The position numbers were made by a program, and so were the translations under genes. Of a stretch of DNA of 64,000 bases, positions 9,511-18,905 are shown in pieces. This stretch comes from Pseudomonadota bacterium (GTDB lineage: Bacteria; Pseudomonadota; Gammaproteobacteria; Burkholderiales; SG8-39): the NCBI GenBank assembly GCA_947455195.1, contig CANGMI010000009.1, positions 62,001 to 126,000 of the forward strand, given 5' to 3'. A model generated the notes under the pieces. The model saw only the letters and a list, made by a program, of their open reading frames with translations, was not told the origin of the DNA and did not search any database. Numbering within the stretch: position 1 is the stretch's first letter; every line of letters begins with the position of its first letter.

Positions 9511-11721
9511 ATGCCGCAACTGCTCGACAAGAAGATCGACATCCTCCGCATCAAGTATCTGCGGGGCCCCAACCAGTGGACGGCGTACTACTACCCGGTC
9601 ATGGAAGCCTGGATCGACATCGGTGAACTCGAAGAGTATCCGTCCGATCGCATCCCGGGCCTCTACGAACGCATGGTGGCCTGCCTGCCTTCCCTCGTCG
9701 AGCACCGGTGCAGTGTGGGCGAGCGCGGCGGGTTCCTGCAGCGCCTTCAGCGCGGCACCTGGCCCGCGCACATCCTCGAACACCTGACCCTCGAACTGCA
9801 GCAGATGGCCGGTTTCAAGGGCGGATTCGGTCGCGCCCGTGACGGCGACCGCGTGGGCGTCTACCGGGTGGCCCTCAGCGCATGGCACGAGGAAGTCACC
9901 CGCGTCGCGTTCCAGCAGGCCCTCGATCTGCTGATGGCCCTCATCCAGGACCGCGAAGGGCCGGAAACCGACGTACCGGCCCTGGTCGCCCACCTGCGCG
10001 ACATGGCCGACCGCCTGTGCCTCGGGCCGAGCACGGCCTGCATCGTCAGCGCCGCCGAGGCGCGAGGCATTCCGGCCAACCGCCTGTCCGAGGGCAACCT
10101 GGTTCAACTGGGCTACGGCGCACGCCAGCGCCGCATCTGGACCGCCGAGACCGACAGCACCAGCGCCATCGCCGAAGGCATCTCGCGTGACAAGGCGCTC
10201 ACCAAGAGCCTGCTCTCGGCCGTGGGTGTCCCGGTTCCCGAAGGCCGCCTGGTCGGCAGCGCCGACGAGGCCTGGGAGGCCGCAGAAGACATCGGCCTGC
10301 CGGTGGTCGTCAAACCCCAGGACGGCAATCACGGCCGCGGCGTTTTCGTGAACCTGAACACCCGTGCCGAGATCGACATGGCCTATGCCGTGGCAGTCGA
10401 GGAAGGCAGCGGCGTCATCGTCGAGCGGTTCATCGCGGGCGACGAGCACCGGCTGCTGGTGGTCGGACGTCGGGTGGTGGCGGCTTCGCGCGGCGAGGTG
10501 GCACGCGTCTGCGGCGACGGCATCCACACCGTGGCCGAACTCATCGAACTGCAACTGAACGCCGACCCGCGCCGCGGCCGCAACGAAGACTCGCCGCTCA
10601 ACCCGGTGCGCATCGATCGGGCGGTCAGCATCGAACTGTCGCGCCAGGGGCTCACCGCCGAGAGTTGCCCGGCGGTCGGTCGCTGGGTGGTGGTGCAACC
10701 CAACGGCAATGTCGCCATCGATGTCACCGACCGGGTGCACCCGCAGGTGGCGCGCCAGGTCGTGCTCGCCGCTCGCGTGGTCGGGCTCGAAATTGCCGGT
10801 ATCGATCTGGTGGCGACCGATATCAGCCGACCGCTCGATGAACAGGGCGCCGCCATCGTCGAGGTGAATGCCGGCCCCGGCCTTCTCATGCACCTCAAAC
10901 CCGCCTCGGGCGAAGCGCAGCCGGTGGGTGAAGCCATCGTGGGTCAGCTCTTCCCGGCCGAGAGCGACTGCCGTATCCCGGTGGTGGGGGTGAGTGGCTC
11001 GCGCGACAAGACCGCGGTGGCCGAACTCGTGGCGCACTTCCTGCGCCTCGGCGGACTGCATGTGGGCCTTGCCTGCAGCAACGGGCTCTATCTGGGCGAG
11101 CGCAGGATGATGAAGGGTGACGCCGACAATCGCGAGAGCGGCCTTCGGCTGCTGCTCAACCCGACGGTCGAGGCAGCCGTGATCGAGAACGGCAACCGCA
11201 CGCTTCTCAACGAAGGCTATGCCTACGACCGCTGCCAGGTCGGCATCATCACCCACATCGACCCGAACGAGCGGCACCCTGATTGCGCCGTGCTCGATGA
11301 AGACCAGCTGCTCTACGCCATGCGCTCGCAGGTCGATGTCGTCCTGCCTGCCGGCATGGCGGTCCTCAATGGCGACGACGAACGCATCGTGCCGATGGCG
11401 AGCCTGTGCAACGGTGGCGTCACCTTCTTCACCCGGCATCCCGAGTCTGCCGCCATGAAGGCGCATCTGGAGGCCGGTGGCCGCGCGGTTGTCATCGAGC
11501 GCCAGGGCGTTCGCCTGCAGCAAGGGGCCGGCCGGGAGGGCTCCATTCACTTCCTGCGTATCGCCCACATCCAGTGCCTGCGCGGTTCGGCCCGTGCCGT
11601 CCACGTGGCAGCGGCGGTCGGTGCCGCTTGGGCGCTGGGTCTTTCGCCGCAACTGATCGAGGCGGCGATCGAGACTTTCGAGACCTTCGACAATGAGGCC
11701 ACGGCACTGCTGGTGGCGTAA
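9511..11721 (+). CDS. CphA2-like cyanophycin synthetase with degenerate Mur-ligase site
   Basis: A 736-residue relative of cyanophycin synthetase. The N-terminal domain (KIDILRIKYLRGPNQW) and the ATP-grasp domain (VVVKPQDGNHGRG near 270, VIVERFIAGDEHRLL, IVEVNAGPGLLMH) are intact. The Mur-ligase-like part has GSRDKTA at residues 496-502 where the neighbour has GTNGKTT, and the protein ends without the C-terminal Mur domain containing ADYGHNPDA. Cyanobacterial CphA2, which polymerises beta-Asp-Arg dipeptides with only the ATP-grasp site, is similarly reduced. Its TAA is followed directly by the GTG start of cphA. ATG at 9475 or 9481 is an alternative start. Confidence 0.88.
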   Translation: MPQLLDKKIDILRIKYLRGPNQWTAYYYPVMEAWIDIGELEEYPSDRIPGLYERMVACLPSLVEHRCSVGERGGFLQRLQRGTWPAHILEHLTLELQQMAGFKGGFGRARDGDRVGVYRVALSAWHEEVTRVAFQQALDLLMALIQDREGPETDVPALVAHLRDMADRLCLGPSTACIVSAAEARGIPANRLSEGNLVQLGYGARQRRIWTAETDSTSAIAEGISRDKALTKSLLSAVGVPVPEGRLVGSADEAWEAAEDIGLPVVVKPQDGNHGRGVFVNLNTRAEIDMAYAVAVEEGSGVIVERFIAGDEHRLLVVGRRVVAASRGEVARVCGDGIHTVAELIELQLNADPRRGRNEDSPLNPVRIDRAVSIELSRQGLTAESCPAVGRWVVVQPNGNVAIDVTDRVHPQVARQVVLAARVVGLEIAGIDLVATDISRPLDEQGAAIVEVNAGPGLLMHLKPASGEAQPVGEAIVGQLFPAESDCRIPVVGVSGSRDKTAVAELVAHFLRLGGLHVGLACSNGLYLGERRMMKGDADNRESGLRLLLNPTVEAAVIENGNRTLLNEGYAYDRCQVGIITHIDPNERHPDCAVLDEDQLLYAMRSQVDVVLPAGMAVLNGDDERIVPMASLCNGGVTFFTRHPESAAMKAHLEAGGRAVVIERQGVRLQQGAGREGSIHFLRIAHIQCLRGSARAVHVAAAVGAAWALGLSPQLIEAAIETFETFDNEATALLVA

Positions 11722-14316
11722 GTGAAGATCTCCAACATACGCATGCTGCGCGGCCCCAACCTGTGGGGCCGTCACACCGCCCTCCAGGCCATCGTGGCCT
11801 GCGAGCCCGAGGAGTGCGTGATCGACGCGCTGCCGCAGTTCGAGGCGCGCCTGCGCGAACGCTTCCCGCCCGTGCGTCTCATGCGCCAGGGCCGCAAGGA
11901 CCGCTCGATCGGGCTTGCGCACGTGCTCGAACTCGCGACCCTCGCCCTGCAGGCCGAGGCCGGATGCCCGGTCACTTTCAGCCGCACGGTGCCGACGGTC
12001 GATTCCGGGGTGTTCCAGGTAGTCGTCGAGTACAGCGAGGAGGCCGTGGTACGCCAGGCCTTCGATCAGGCCTGTGGCCTGATCGAGGCGGCACGCACCG
12101 ATACCCCCTTCGATCTCGCGGCCTGCCTGCGCAGCCTGTCCGAACTGGACGCCGACATCCGTCTCGGACCCAGCACCGGCTCCATCGTCAATGCGGCCCT
12201 CAAGCGCGGCATTCCGGTGAAGCGCATGACCGAGGGCAGCATGGTGCAACTGGGTTGGGGCAGTCGCCAGAGGCGGATCTGGGCAGCCGAGACCAGCAAC
12301 ACCAGCGCTATCGCCGAGTCGATCGCACAGGACAAGGAACTCACCAAGAAACTGCTGCACGCCGCCGGCATTCCGGTGCCGACTGGCGTCGTGGTCGACA
12401 ACGCCGACGCAGCCTGGGAAGCCGCTCGCGCACTGGGCGGGCCAGCCGTTCTCAAGCCCCGCGACGGCAACCAGGGCAAGGGTGTCACGGTGCTCGTGCA
12501 GACCGAGGCCCAGATCCGCACCGCCTTCGACAAGGCCAGCGAGTACGACTCGCAGGTGATCGTGGAGCGGTTCATCGCCGGTCAGGACTACCGCTTTCTG
12601 GTCGTGGGCAAACGCATGATCGCCGCTGCCCGACGCGAGCCGGCTCAGGTCACGGGCGACGGCGTGCACACCATCGCCGAACTGGTCGAGATCGAGAACC
12701 GTGATCCGCGCCGGGGTGATGGCCACGCCACCTCGCTGACCCGGATTCCGCTCGATGACATCGCGGTGGCAACGCTGGCCAAGCGCGGCCTCACCACCAC
12801 GAGCGTGCTCGAAAAAGGACTGCGCGTATTCCTGCGCAACAACGCCAATCTGAGCACCGGCGGTACTGCCACCGATGTATCCGATGACGTGCATCCCGAC
12901 CTTGCTGCCAGCGTCGTTGACGCAGCGCGCATGGTCGGACTGGACATCTGCGGCATCGACGTGATGTGCGAGACCGTCCTGAAGCCCCTCGAGGAACAGG
13001 GCGGCGCCATCCTCGAGGTCAACGCGGCGCCGGGCCTTCGCATGCACCTGAGCCCCTCCTATGGCAAGGGACGCCAGGTCGGCGAGGCCATCATCGACAT
13101 GATGTTCCCGCCCGGCGAAGACGGCCGCATTCCGGTGGTGGCCGTCACCGGCACCAACGGCAAGACGACTACCGTGCGCATGGCCGCGCACCTGCTCGAA
13201 TCCACCGGGCTGCGCGTGGGAATGACCACCACCGATGGCGTGTATGTCTCGGGCGATCGGATCGACACCGGCGACTGCAGCGGCCCACGCAGCGCGCGCA
13301 ACGTCCTGGCCCACCCCGATGTCGATGCTGCCGTGTTCGAGACCGCACGCGGTGGCATCCTGCGCGAAGGACTCGGCTTCGACCGCTGCAAGGTGGCGGT
13401 GGTCACCAATATCGGTCAGGGCGATCATCTGGGGCTTGGCTACATCACCAGTGTCGAAGACCTCTCGGTGCTCAAGTGGGTGGTGGTGCAGAGCCTGCCG
13501 ACCGATGGCACGGCGGTGCTCAACGCGGCCGATCCCATCGTTGCCCGGATGGGCGCCAGCTGCTCGGCCGAAGTCATCTACTTTGCCCAGAGCGCGCTCA
13601 ACCCGGTGATCTCGGTGCACCGGGCACAAGGTCGCCGTGCCATCTTCGTCGAAGAGGGCGACATGGTGGGCGCCCGCGGCAAGACGATCCTCTGGCGCGT
13701 ACCGCTCGCGGCCATTCCCCTGACAGCCGGGGGCGCATTCGGGTTCCAGGTCGACAATGCGATGGCTGCCGCCGGCGCGGCCTGGGCATGCGGTCTCGAT
13801 GCCGACCAGCTGGCTGCCGGGCTGGCCAGCTTCACGAGCGACGCAGCCTCGGCACCCGGCCGCTTCAACCAGTTCAGCTATCGCGGTGCCACGCTCATCG
13901 CCGACTACGGGCACAACCCCGATGCCATGCGCGCCCTGTCGCAGGCCATCGAGTCGATGCCTGCCGAGCGCCGGCATGTCGTCATCAGCGGCGCCGGCGA
14001 CCGGCGCGACGAGGACATCCGCGAGCAGACGCGCATCCTCGGTGACACGTTCGACAACGTGATCCTCTACCAGGATCAGTGTCAGCGCGGGCGTGCCGAT
14101 GGTGAGGTGCTGGCCCTGTTGCGCGAGGGCCTGGCAGGCACGCGACGAGCGAGTTCGATATCGGAAATCCGCGGTGAATTCCTGGCGATCGATACTGCGC
14201 TCGAAGCGGTTGAGTCAGGCGATGTCTGCCTGATTCTGGTCGACCAGGTCGAGGAATCGCTCGAGTACATCCGACATCGCGTCGAAGGCGTCGCACCGGG
14301 TTCCACGGCAGGCTGA
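11722..14316 (+). CDS. cphA: Cyanophycin synthetase (CphA1 type)
   Basis: Builds the nitrogen reserve multi-L-arginyl-poly-L-aspartate by alternating ATP-dependent addition of Asp and Arg. The 864-residue product has all three parts. The N domain is MKISNIRMLRGPNLWGRHTA. The ATP-grasp domain contains AVLKPRDGNQGKG and VIVERFIAGQDYRFL. The Mur-ligase domain has P-loop GTNGKTT at 477-483, FETARGGILREGLGF, and a C-terminal segment with IADYGHNPDAMRAL and GAGDRRDEDI. The start is GTG directly after the stop of the CphA2-like gene, with no independent Shine-Dalgarno sequence, so translation is probably coupled. No cyanophycinase (cphB) gene is visible nearby. Confidence 0.96.
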   Translation: MKISNIRMLRGPNLWGRHTALQAIVACEPEECVIDALPQFEARLRERFPPVRLMRQGRKDRSIGLAHVLELATLALQAEAGCPVTFSRTVPTVDSGVFQVVVEYSEEAVVRQAFDQACGLIEAARTDTPFDLAACLRSLSELDADIRLGPSTGSIVNAALKRGIPVKRMTEGSMVQLGWGSRQRRIWAAETSNTSAIAESIAQDKELTKKLLHAAGIPVPTGVVVDNADAAWEAARALGGPAVLKPRDGNQGKGVTVLVQTEAQIRTAFDKASEYDSQVIVERFIAGQDYRFLVVGKRMIAAARREPAQVTGDGVHTIAELVEIENRDPRRGDGHATSLTRIPLDDIAVATLAKRGLTTTSVLEKGLRVFLRNNANLSTGGTATDVSDDVHPDLAASVVDAARMVGLDICGIDVMCETVLKPLEEQGGAILEVNAAPGLRMHLSPSYGKGRQVGEAIIDMMFPPGEDGRIPVVAVTGTNGKTTTVRMAAHLLESTGLRVGMTTTDGVYVSGDRIDTGDCSGPRSARNVLAHPDVDAAVFETARGGILREGLGFDRCKVAVVTNIGQGDHLGLGYITSVEDLSVLKWVVVQSLPTDGTAVLNAADPIVARMGASCSAEVIYFAQSALNPVISVHRAQGRRAIFVEEGDMVGARGKTILWRVPLAAIPLTAGGAFGFQVDNAMAAAGAAWACGLDADQLAAGLASFTSDAASAPGRFNQFSYRGATLIADYGHNPDAMRALSQAIESMPAERRHVVISGAGDRRDEDIREQTRILGDTFDNVILYQDQCQRGRADGEVLALLREGLAGTRRASSISEIRGEFLAIDTALEAVESGDVCLILVDQVEESLEYIRHRVEGVAPGSTAG

Positions 14317-14318
14317 TC

Positions 14319-14362
14319 GGACCAGACGGGCGGCGCCGCCTGTTCGTGGCGCCACGCGGTCC
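14319..14362. terminator. Possible bidirectional terminator between cphA and the fused-protein gene
   Basis: In the 61-bp space between the convergent stops, GGACC (14319-14323) and GGTCC (14358-14362) could pair around an inner GGCGGCGCCGCC palindrome. The region is very GC-rich and lacks a T run, so the call is weak. Confidence 0.3.
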
Positions 14363-14377
14363 TGCCCTGCCCCGCCG

Positions 14378-16525
14378 CTACTTGAGCACACTCAGCAGAT
14401 TGGAAAAGCTGTCGGTCCAGGGCTTGAACCCCGGCACCGGCCGCACCGAGACGCTGCCCTGAAGGGCCGGTGGCACCGATGCCGCAAGGTCTCGTGGCAC
14501 GATGAGGGCCCAGATCGAGTGTCGGCAGAAGGGCATGGCATCGGTCGGGGCGAGATCAAATACGAGAACCGCCCGATCGAGCTGTTCGGCGGCAGCCGCC
14601 ATCACCGGGCGCAGATCGAGATAATGGTTGGTGATGTGTACCGCAAGAATGCCGCGAGGCGTCAGACGCGCCCTGTAGATGCGCATGGCCTCCAGGGTCA
14701 CCAGGTGCACCGGAATCGAATCGCCCGAGAACGCATCCATGGCGAGGAGATCGAAAGGCTGTGCATCCCCGGCTGCCACTTCACGCTCGAGCATGAGGCG
14801 CGCGTCGCCCAGCACCGGCGTCACCTGCGCCTGCGTGCCCGACAGAAAGGTGAACTGACTGCGCGCGGCGTCGAGCACCTGCTCGTTGATTTCGTAGAGC
14901 CGAAGCGAGTCGCCCGGGCGGCCATACGCAGCCAGAGTTCCCGCGCCCAGACCCACCACACCGATATGGCGCGGACGATCGGCGTCGAGACTCTCGATGG
15001 CATGCCCGATGCCCGAATCGGTGCAATAGTAGGCCGTGGGCGTCTGCGCCATCGCCGGATCGAGCAGTTGCTCGCCGTGGACGATCGAGCCATGCACCAT
15101 GACACGCTTTGCGCCGTTGCTGGAACCCTGTCGGTCTTCCACCCGCGTCTGGCTGTAGAAGTTGCGCATCACCAGACGATAGCCCCGAGTGGATTCCAGC
15201 GAATCGTTGCCCAGCCAGATCCCGTAGCCCGCAAGCCCGAGCATGAGCGCCAGACGCAGGCGCACGGGCGCACCCTGCCAGAGCACCACGACGGCCAGGA
15301 AGGCACAGGCAAGCAGGCCCAGCGGCAATTCGTAATAGGCATTGAAGAGGACGGGTGCGAGCAGACCCACCACCGTGCCCCCCAGCGCCCCACCGATCGA
15401 GAGCATGAGATAAAAGAGCGTGAGGTGGCGCACGGCAGGCTTGCGCCGCGTGAGTTCACCATGACAGACCATGCAGAACACGAAGAGCGCTACGTTGATG
15501 AGCACGACCTGCGCTGCCACCGACTCGGCCACATCGATCGCATAGTGGACCGCAGCAAGGGCGACCGGCAGTGACCAGAGAAAAAGCGACCTCACGTAAT
15601 AGCGTGGTGCATCGAAGCACAGGATGAAGCTGAGCAGATAGAGCGCCAGTGGCAATACCCACAGGAACGGAACTGGTGCCACATCGGTCGTGAGTTGGCG
15701 AGTGAGACTCAAGAGCAGCACCGAGGCGGTGGCGGCCAGACAGACCCACAGCAGGCAGGTACGCCACCCGGGAGTCGCAGACGCCGCAGGCGCTGCAGCG
15801 GCTGCGGGGGGGGCATCGGACGCCGGAACAGCCATCGACGAAACGCCTTGACCGACGGAAGCCTGCGATTGCCACAGGCGCCAGGCCGTCAGCAGACCGA
15901 GCAAGGCAAAGAGGCCATAGGCCATTGACCACAGTGTGGCCTGCATCTGCAAGGAGAAGACCGGCTCGACCACCACCGGATAGGCGAGCAGGGCGAGCAT
16001 CGAGGCGAGGTTCGACAGCGCATAGAGCCGATAGGGCCGACTCGAATGCCCGTCGGCCGGAAACACGCGTGCAAACCACGCCTGCATGAGCGGCCCGGTG
16101 GTGGAGATCATCAGATAGGGCACACCCACCGCGAGCCCGAGCACGATGCCAACACCCAGTGTCGGGTTGGACAGCGCCAGATCCTTCCAGGCCGGATTGG
16201 CGGTGATGGGCAGGGTTGCGAGGCTCGCCGCCAGCAGAACCGAATGCACCAGCGCCTGATGCCGCGGCGAAAGCCGCTCGTTCACCAGATGCACGTAGCC
16301 GTAGCCGATCAGCAGCTCGGCCTGGAAGAAGAGCATGCACATGCTCCAGACCGACGAGGACCCGCCGAACCAGGGCAGGATCTGCCGCGCGATGAGCGGC
16401 TGCACGAGGAAGAGGAGAAACGCGGACAGAAAGGTGGTGCTGGCGAAAGTGAACAAGGCAGCTGTCTTCTCAGGAAATGGAATGCCGACGCGAGCGAACG
16501 CGCGCGGTGATGAAAGCAAGGCCAC
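14378..16525 (-). CDS. Fused multi-pass membrane / spermidine-synthase-like protein
   Basis: A 715-residue protein with two parts. Residues 25-450 hold about a dozen hydrophobic helices, beginning TFLSAFLLFLVQPLIARQILPWFGG, a start typical of the fused MFS/spermidine-synthase family. Residues 480-715 are a Rossmann-type aminopropyltransferase-like domain with VVGLGAGTLAAYGRPGD, YEINEQVLDAA, VLGDARLMLE and DLLAMDAFSGDSIPVHL. Whether it makes polyamines is unknown; several members have no established activity. The ATG at 16525 overlaps the end of the upstream GT2 gene by 56 bp, so the true start may be later. It is the last gene of the 19703-14378 operon and converges on cphA. Confidence 0.85.
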   Translation of the reverse strand: MALLSSPRAFARVGIPFPEKTAALFTFASTTFLSAFLLFLVQPLIARQILPWFGGSSSVWSMCMLFFQAELLIGYGYVHLVNERLSPRHQALVHSVLLAASLATLPITANPAWKDLALSNPTLGVGIVLGLAVGVPYLMISTTGPLMQAWFARVFPADGHSSRPYRLYALSNLASMLALLAYPVVVEPVFSLQMQATLWSMAYGLFALLGLLTAWRLWQSQASVGQGVSSMAVPASDAPPAAAAAPAASATPGWRTCLLWVCLAATASVLLLSLTRQLTTDVAPVPFLWVLPLALYLLSFILCFDAPRYYVRSLFLWSLPVALAAVHYAIDVAESVAAQVVLINVALFVFCMVCHGELTRRKPAVRHLTLFYLMLSIGGALGGTVVGLLAPVLFNAYYELPLGLLACAFLAVVVLWQGAPVRLRLALMLGLAGYGIWLGNDSLESTRGYRLVMRNFYSQTRVEDRQGSSNGAKRVMVHGSIVHGEQLLDPAMAQTPTAYYCTDSGIGHAIESLDADRPRHIGVVGLGAGTLAAYGRPGDSLRLYEINEQVLDAARSQFTFLSGTQAQVTPVLGDARLMLEREVAAGDAQPFDLLAMDAFSGDSIPVHLVTLEAMRIYRARLTPRGILAVHITNHYLDLRPVMAAAAEQLDRAVLVFDLAPTDAMPFCRHSIWALIVPRDLAASVPPALQGSVSVRPVPGFKPWTDSFSNLLSVLK

Positions 16526-17519
16526 GTCGAAGGTCGCCGGTGAGCACTCGCCCCAGCGTCATCGCGATGAGGCCCCAGGCAAGCCCCAGCGGCCGAGGCA
16601 ACGCCAGGATGGGACGGACCCAGCATCGATAGAGCGCGTAGCGCGCGAACCGTGTCTCGTAGAGCGCCCTCGCCTCACAGACACGACCGGCGCTGGCACG
16701 ACGCAGCCCGAGCACGAGGCCCGGATGAAAGCGCAGGAGCATGCGACGCTCGAACGCGGCGATGGCGCCCTCATCCAGACCGGCTCCCTTGTACTGATCG
16801 AGTACGGCACCCAGGTTGCGTGTGAAGACCTCGATCACGGGATAGCCGCCGCTGTTGTTGCGCTTGCAGGCAACACAGTAGCGCCTGACCAGCAGATTGC
16901 GTGGCACGGCAAGCGCGGCCCGCAGCAGCAGGTGAACGTGCAGGAGATAGCTGCCGACGAACTGCCTGGCGTCGATACCCCCGAGCACCGACTTGTTGAT
17001 GAGACACGAGGAAATGAAGGTCACCAGTTGCCCGGCCGCTGCCACGAACTCACCGGGGTCAGCAAAGGTTTGCTCATCGCCGCCATCCCCCGGGTATTCG
17101 GCGAGCCGGTCGTGGTCATAACCATAGGGGCGCATGCAGATAACCCCCAGTCGGGCTTCTGCCGTTCGCGCGAGGAGCATCGCGAGGACGCCATCGAGGA
17201 GGATGTCGTCATCGCCCAGCATGAGAATGTACTCGCCCCGGGCCTCGTTGAAGCACTGCGCGAAGTTGCGATCGGCACCGATATTCTCGCCATTGCGAAG
17301 ATAACGAACCGCCAGACCCACCGCCTGCACCCGCTCGACGACTGCCTGGGTGTCATCGGTGCTGGCATTGTCGGAGACCAGGACCTCGACGCTGCCGGGG
17401 ACCAGCTCGGCGCACTGCGACTGCAGGCTTGCCAGCGTCTGGGCAAGAAGGGCGTGACGGTTCCAGGTCGGAATCGCGACGGTGATTCGCGGCCCCTCCA
17501 TGACGCGCGCACCGCTCAC
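16470..17519 (-). CDS. Family 2 glycosyltransferase
   Basis: An inverting GT-A glycosyltransferase of 349 residues. Early strands are ITVAIPTWNRHALLAQTL and VEVLVSDNASTDDTQAVVE, followed by the metal/nucleotide-binding LMLGDDDILLDG near 105-115. The C-terminal half is basic and may associate with the membrane. The GTG start overlaps the flippase stop (GTGA); an ATG 18 bases downstream (MEGPRITV) is an alternative. Its position between a flippase gene and the fused membrane protein gene suggests assembly of a lipid-linked or surface glycan. Donor and acceptor sugars are unknown. Confidence 0.88.
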   Translation of the reverse strand: MSGARVMEGPRITVAIPTWNRHALLAQTLASLQSQCAELVPGSVEVLVSDNASTDDTQAVVERVQAVGLAVRYLRNGENIGADRNFAQCFNEARGEYILMLGDDDILLDGVLAMLLARTAEARLGVICMRPYGYDHDRLAEYPGDGGDEQTFADPGEFVAAAGQLVTFISSCLINKSVLGGIDARQFVGSYLLHVHLLLRAALAVPRNLLVRRYCVACKRNNSGGYPVIEVFTRNLGAVLDQYKGAGLDEGAIAAFERRMLLRFHPGLVLGLRRASAGRVCEARALYETRFARYALYRCWVRPILALPRPLGLAWGLIAMTLGRVLTGDLRRGLAFITARVRSRRHSIS

Positions 17520-18895
17520 GGCGCGCTGCGCCGGTGCAGGCGATCACGCGACTGCCGGTACACCCGGTACGTCGTGGGCAGATAGAAGAGTCCGTTCACT
17601 GCGAGAAGGCCGAGAATGATTCCGTGGGCACCCCACCGGGGCGCTGCCCAGCATGCGAGCAGGGCAGTCAGCACCGCAGCGCCCAGGGCCACGACCGCAA
17701 AAGGCTCCATGACCTGGGCCCTTGCGTGAGCCGCATACAGTGTGGCCAGATGGTAGCACCCCATCGCTGCAACGAGCAGCAGGCAGTCGATCGGATCGAG
17801 CAGTCGCGCTGCCCAGGGCGTGTGGGTCAGCAGCAGGCACAGGATGACGAGCCCGCTCCCCCCCACCGAGAAGAGCGTGAGCGAACGTCGAAAGGCCCTC
17901 CGGAACTCGGCATCGAGTGCGCTCGACTGGCGTGCCGCAGCCGCTCTGGCCAGCGAAGGCAGTACGGCAGTGAGTGGCGACATCGCCACCACGCACACGG
18001 CATTCATGAGCGTCACGGTGAGACCCATCCGTCCGGCCTCCACCGGCCCCTGCACACGGTAAAGAAGCGGTGCATGCATGAAGATCAGCACATACCCGGC
18101 CAGCCAGCTGGTGCCGCTGCGCCACTGCAAGGGCCAGATATCGGCGAGCGAGCGCACGGCACCATCGACACCATCGGTACGCAAGACCCGCCCCCTGCCA
18201 TCATCGGTACGCAAGACCTGGCCCCTACCGCTCTGACCCCTGCCGCTCGCGCTGTGCGCCCGCCATGTGTCCATCATCCAGGCGCGACGACGCAGCCAGA
18301 GCCAGGGCACCATGACGGCAACCCCGAGCAGGGGCATCGCACAGACCGCGAGCAGGCCTCCCCCTGCCAGCAGGATCGCCCAGGTTGCGAGCGAACCCGA
18401 CACACCCTGCGCGAGGCGGACGAGGTAAGCCTCGCGCAGATGTCCTTCCCCCTCGGCAATGGCCAGTACCGGCAGACAGACCACGCTGGCCGCAGTGAAG
18501 ATCGCCACCAGCGACCACGCCGGAAGCACGCCGGCTGTCGCTTCGCCTGCCCCGCCCTCCAGAAAGATCAATCCGAGCGGCGAGGCGAGCACGCACAAGA
18601 GGCCGCCCCACAGATACCAGCCCATGCACACACGGGATAGCCGTGCCAGACGCGGCGACCATGCGGGGGAAATCCCGCCGTCCCCTTCGCGTGTCGCCGC
18701 AGCGCGCGCTGCCAGAGGCACCAGCGCATTGGCGGAAAAACCCAGATCGACCACCCAGGCGAGCGACGCGAGGCTCGTCATCGTGTAATACAGACCGATC
18801 TCGTGCGCATCGAGGCGCAGGTTGAGCAGGAGCAGCGTGATCAGCCCGGCCATGGGCGCCCAGGCGCGGGCCACGAAGACGAGCAGCTGATTCAA
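17516..18895 (-). CDS. Polysaccharide flippase (MATE/Wzx superfamily)
   Basis: A 459-residue membrane protein with about twelve hydrophobic helices, starting LLVFVARAWAPMAGLITLLLL, consistent with a Wzx-like lipid-linked oligosaccharide translocase. Around residues 220-240 a hydrophilic loop contains a 30-base in-frame direct repeat giving RGQVLRTDDG and RGRVLRTDG, a likely recent duplication. The gene follows the methyltransferase gene by 10 bp and overlaps the GT2 gene by 4 bp, so all four genes look cotranscribed. No Wzy polymerase or initiating sugar-phosphate transferase is seen in the window. Confidence 0.82.
   Translation of the reverse strand: MNQLLVFVARAWAPMAGLITLLLLNLRLDAHEIGLYYTMTSLASLAWVVDLGFSANALVPLAARAAATREGDGGISPAWSPRLARLSRVCMGWYLWGGLLCVLASPLGLIFLEGGAGEATAGVLPAWSLVAIFTAASVVCLPVLAIAEGEGHLREAYLVRLAQGVSGSLATWAILLAGGGLLAVCAMPLLGVAVMVPWLWLRRRAWMMDTWRAHSASGRGQSGRGQVLRTDDGRGRVLRTDGVDGAVRSLADIWPLQWRSGTSWLAGYVLIFMHAPLLYRVQGPVEAGRMGLTVTLMNAVCVVAMSPLTAVLPSLARAAAARQSSALDAEFRRAFRRSLTLFSVGGSGLVILCLLLTHTPWAARLLDPIDCLLLVAAMGCYHLATLYAAHARAQVMEPFAVVALGAAVLTALLACWAAPRWGAHGIILGLLAVNGLFYLPTTYRVYRQSRDRLHRRSAP
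18172..18231. repeat. 30-bp direct duplication in the flippase gene
   Basis: CATCGGTACGCAAGACC begins at 18172 and again at 18202, a 30-base in-frame duplication with several changes in its second half. It encodes a repeated ten-residue RGQVLRTDDG-like loop between two membrane helices. Confidence 0.8.
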
Positions 18896-18905
18896 GCCGC
18901 TGGCT

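Noticed and set aside
9397..13977. Minus-strand open frame of about 1500 codons antisense to both cyanophycin synthetase genes, continuous with the ABC transporter
   Set aside because: The plus strand encodes two clear homologues. The antisense frame has Gly/His/Asp/Arg-rich, family-less sequence typical of high-GC shadow frames, so the transporter was cut back to 9396.
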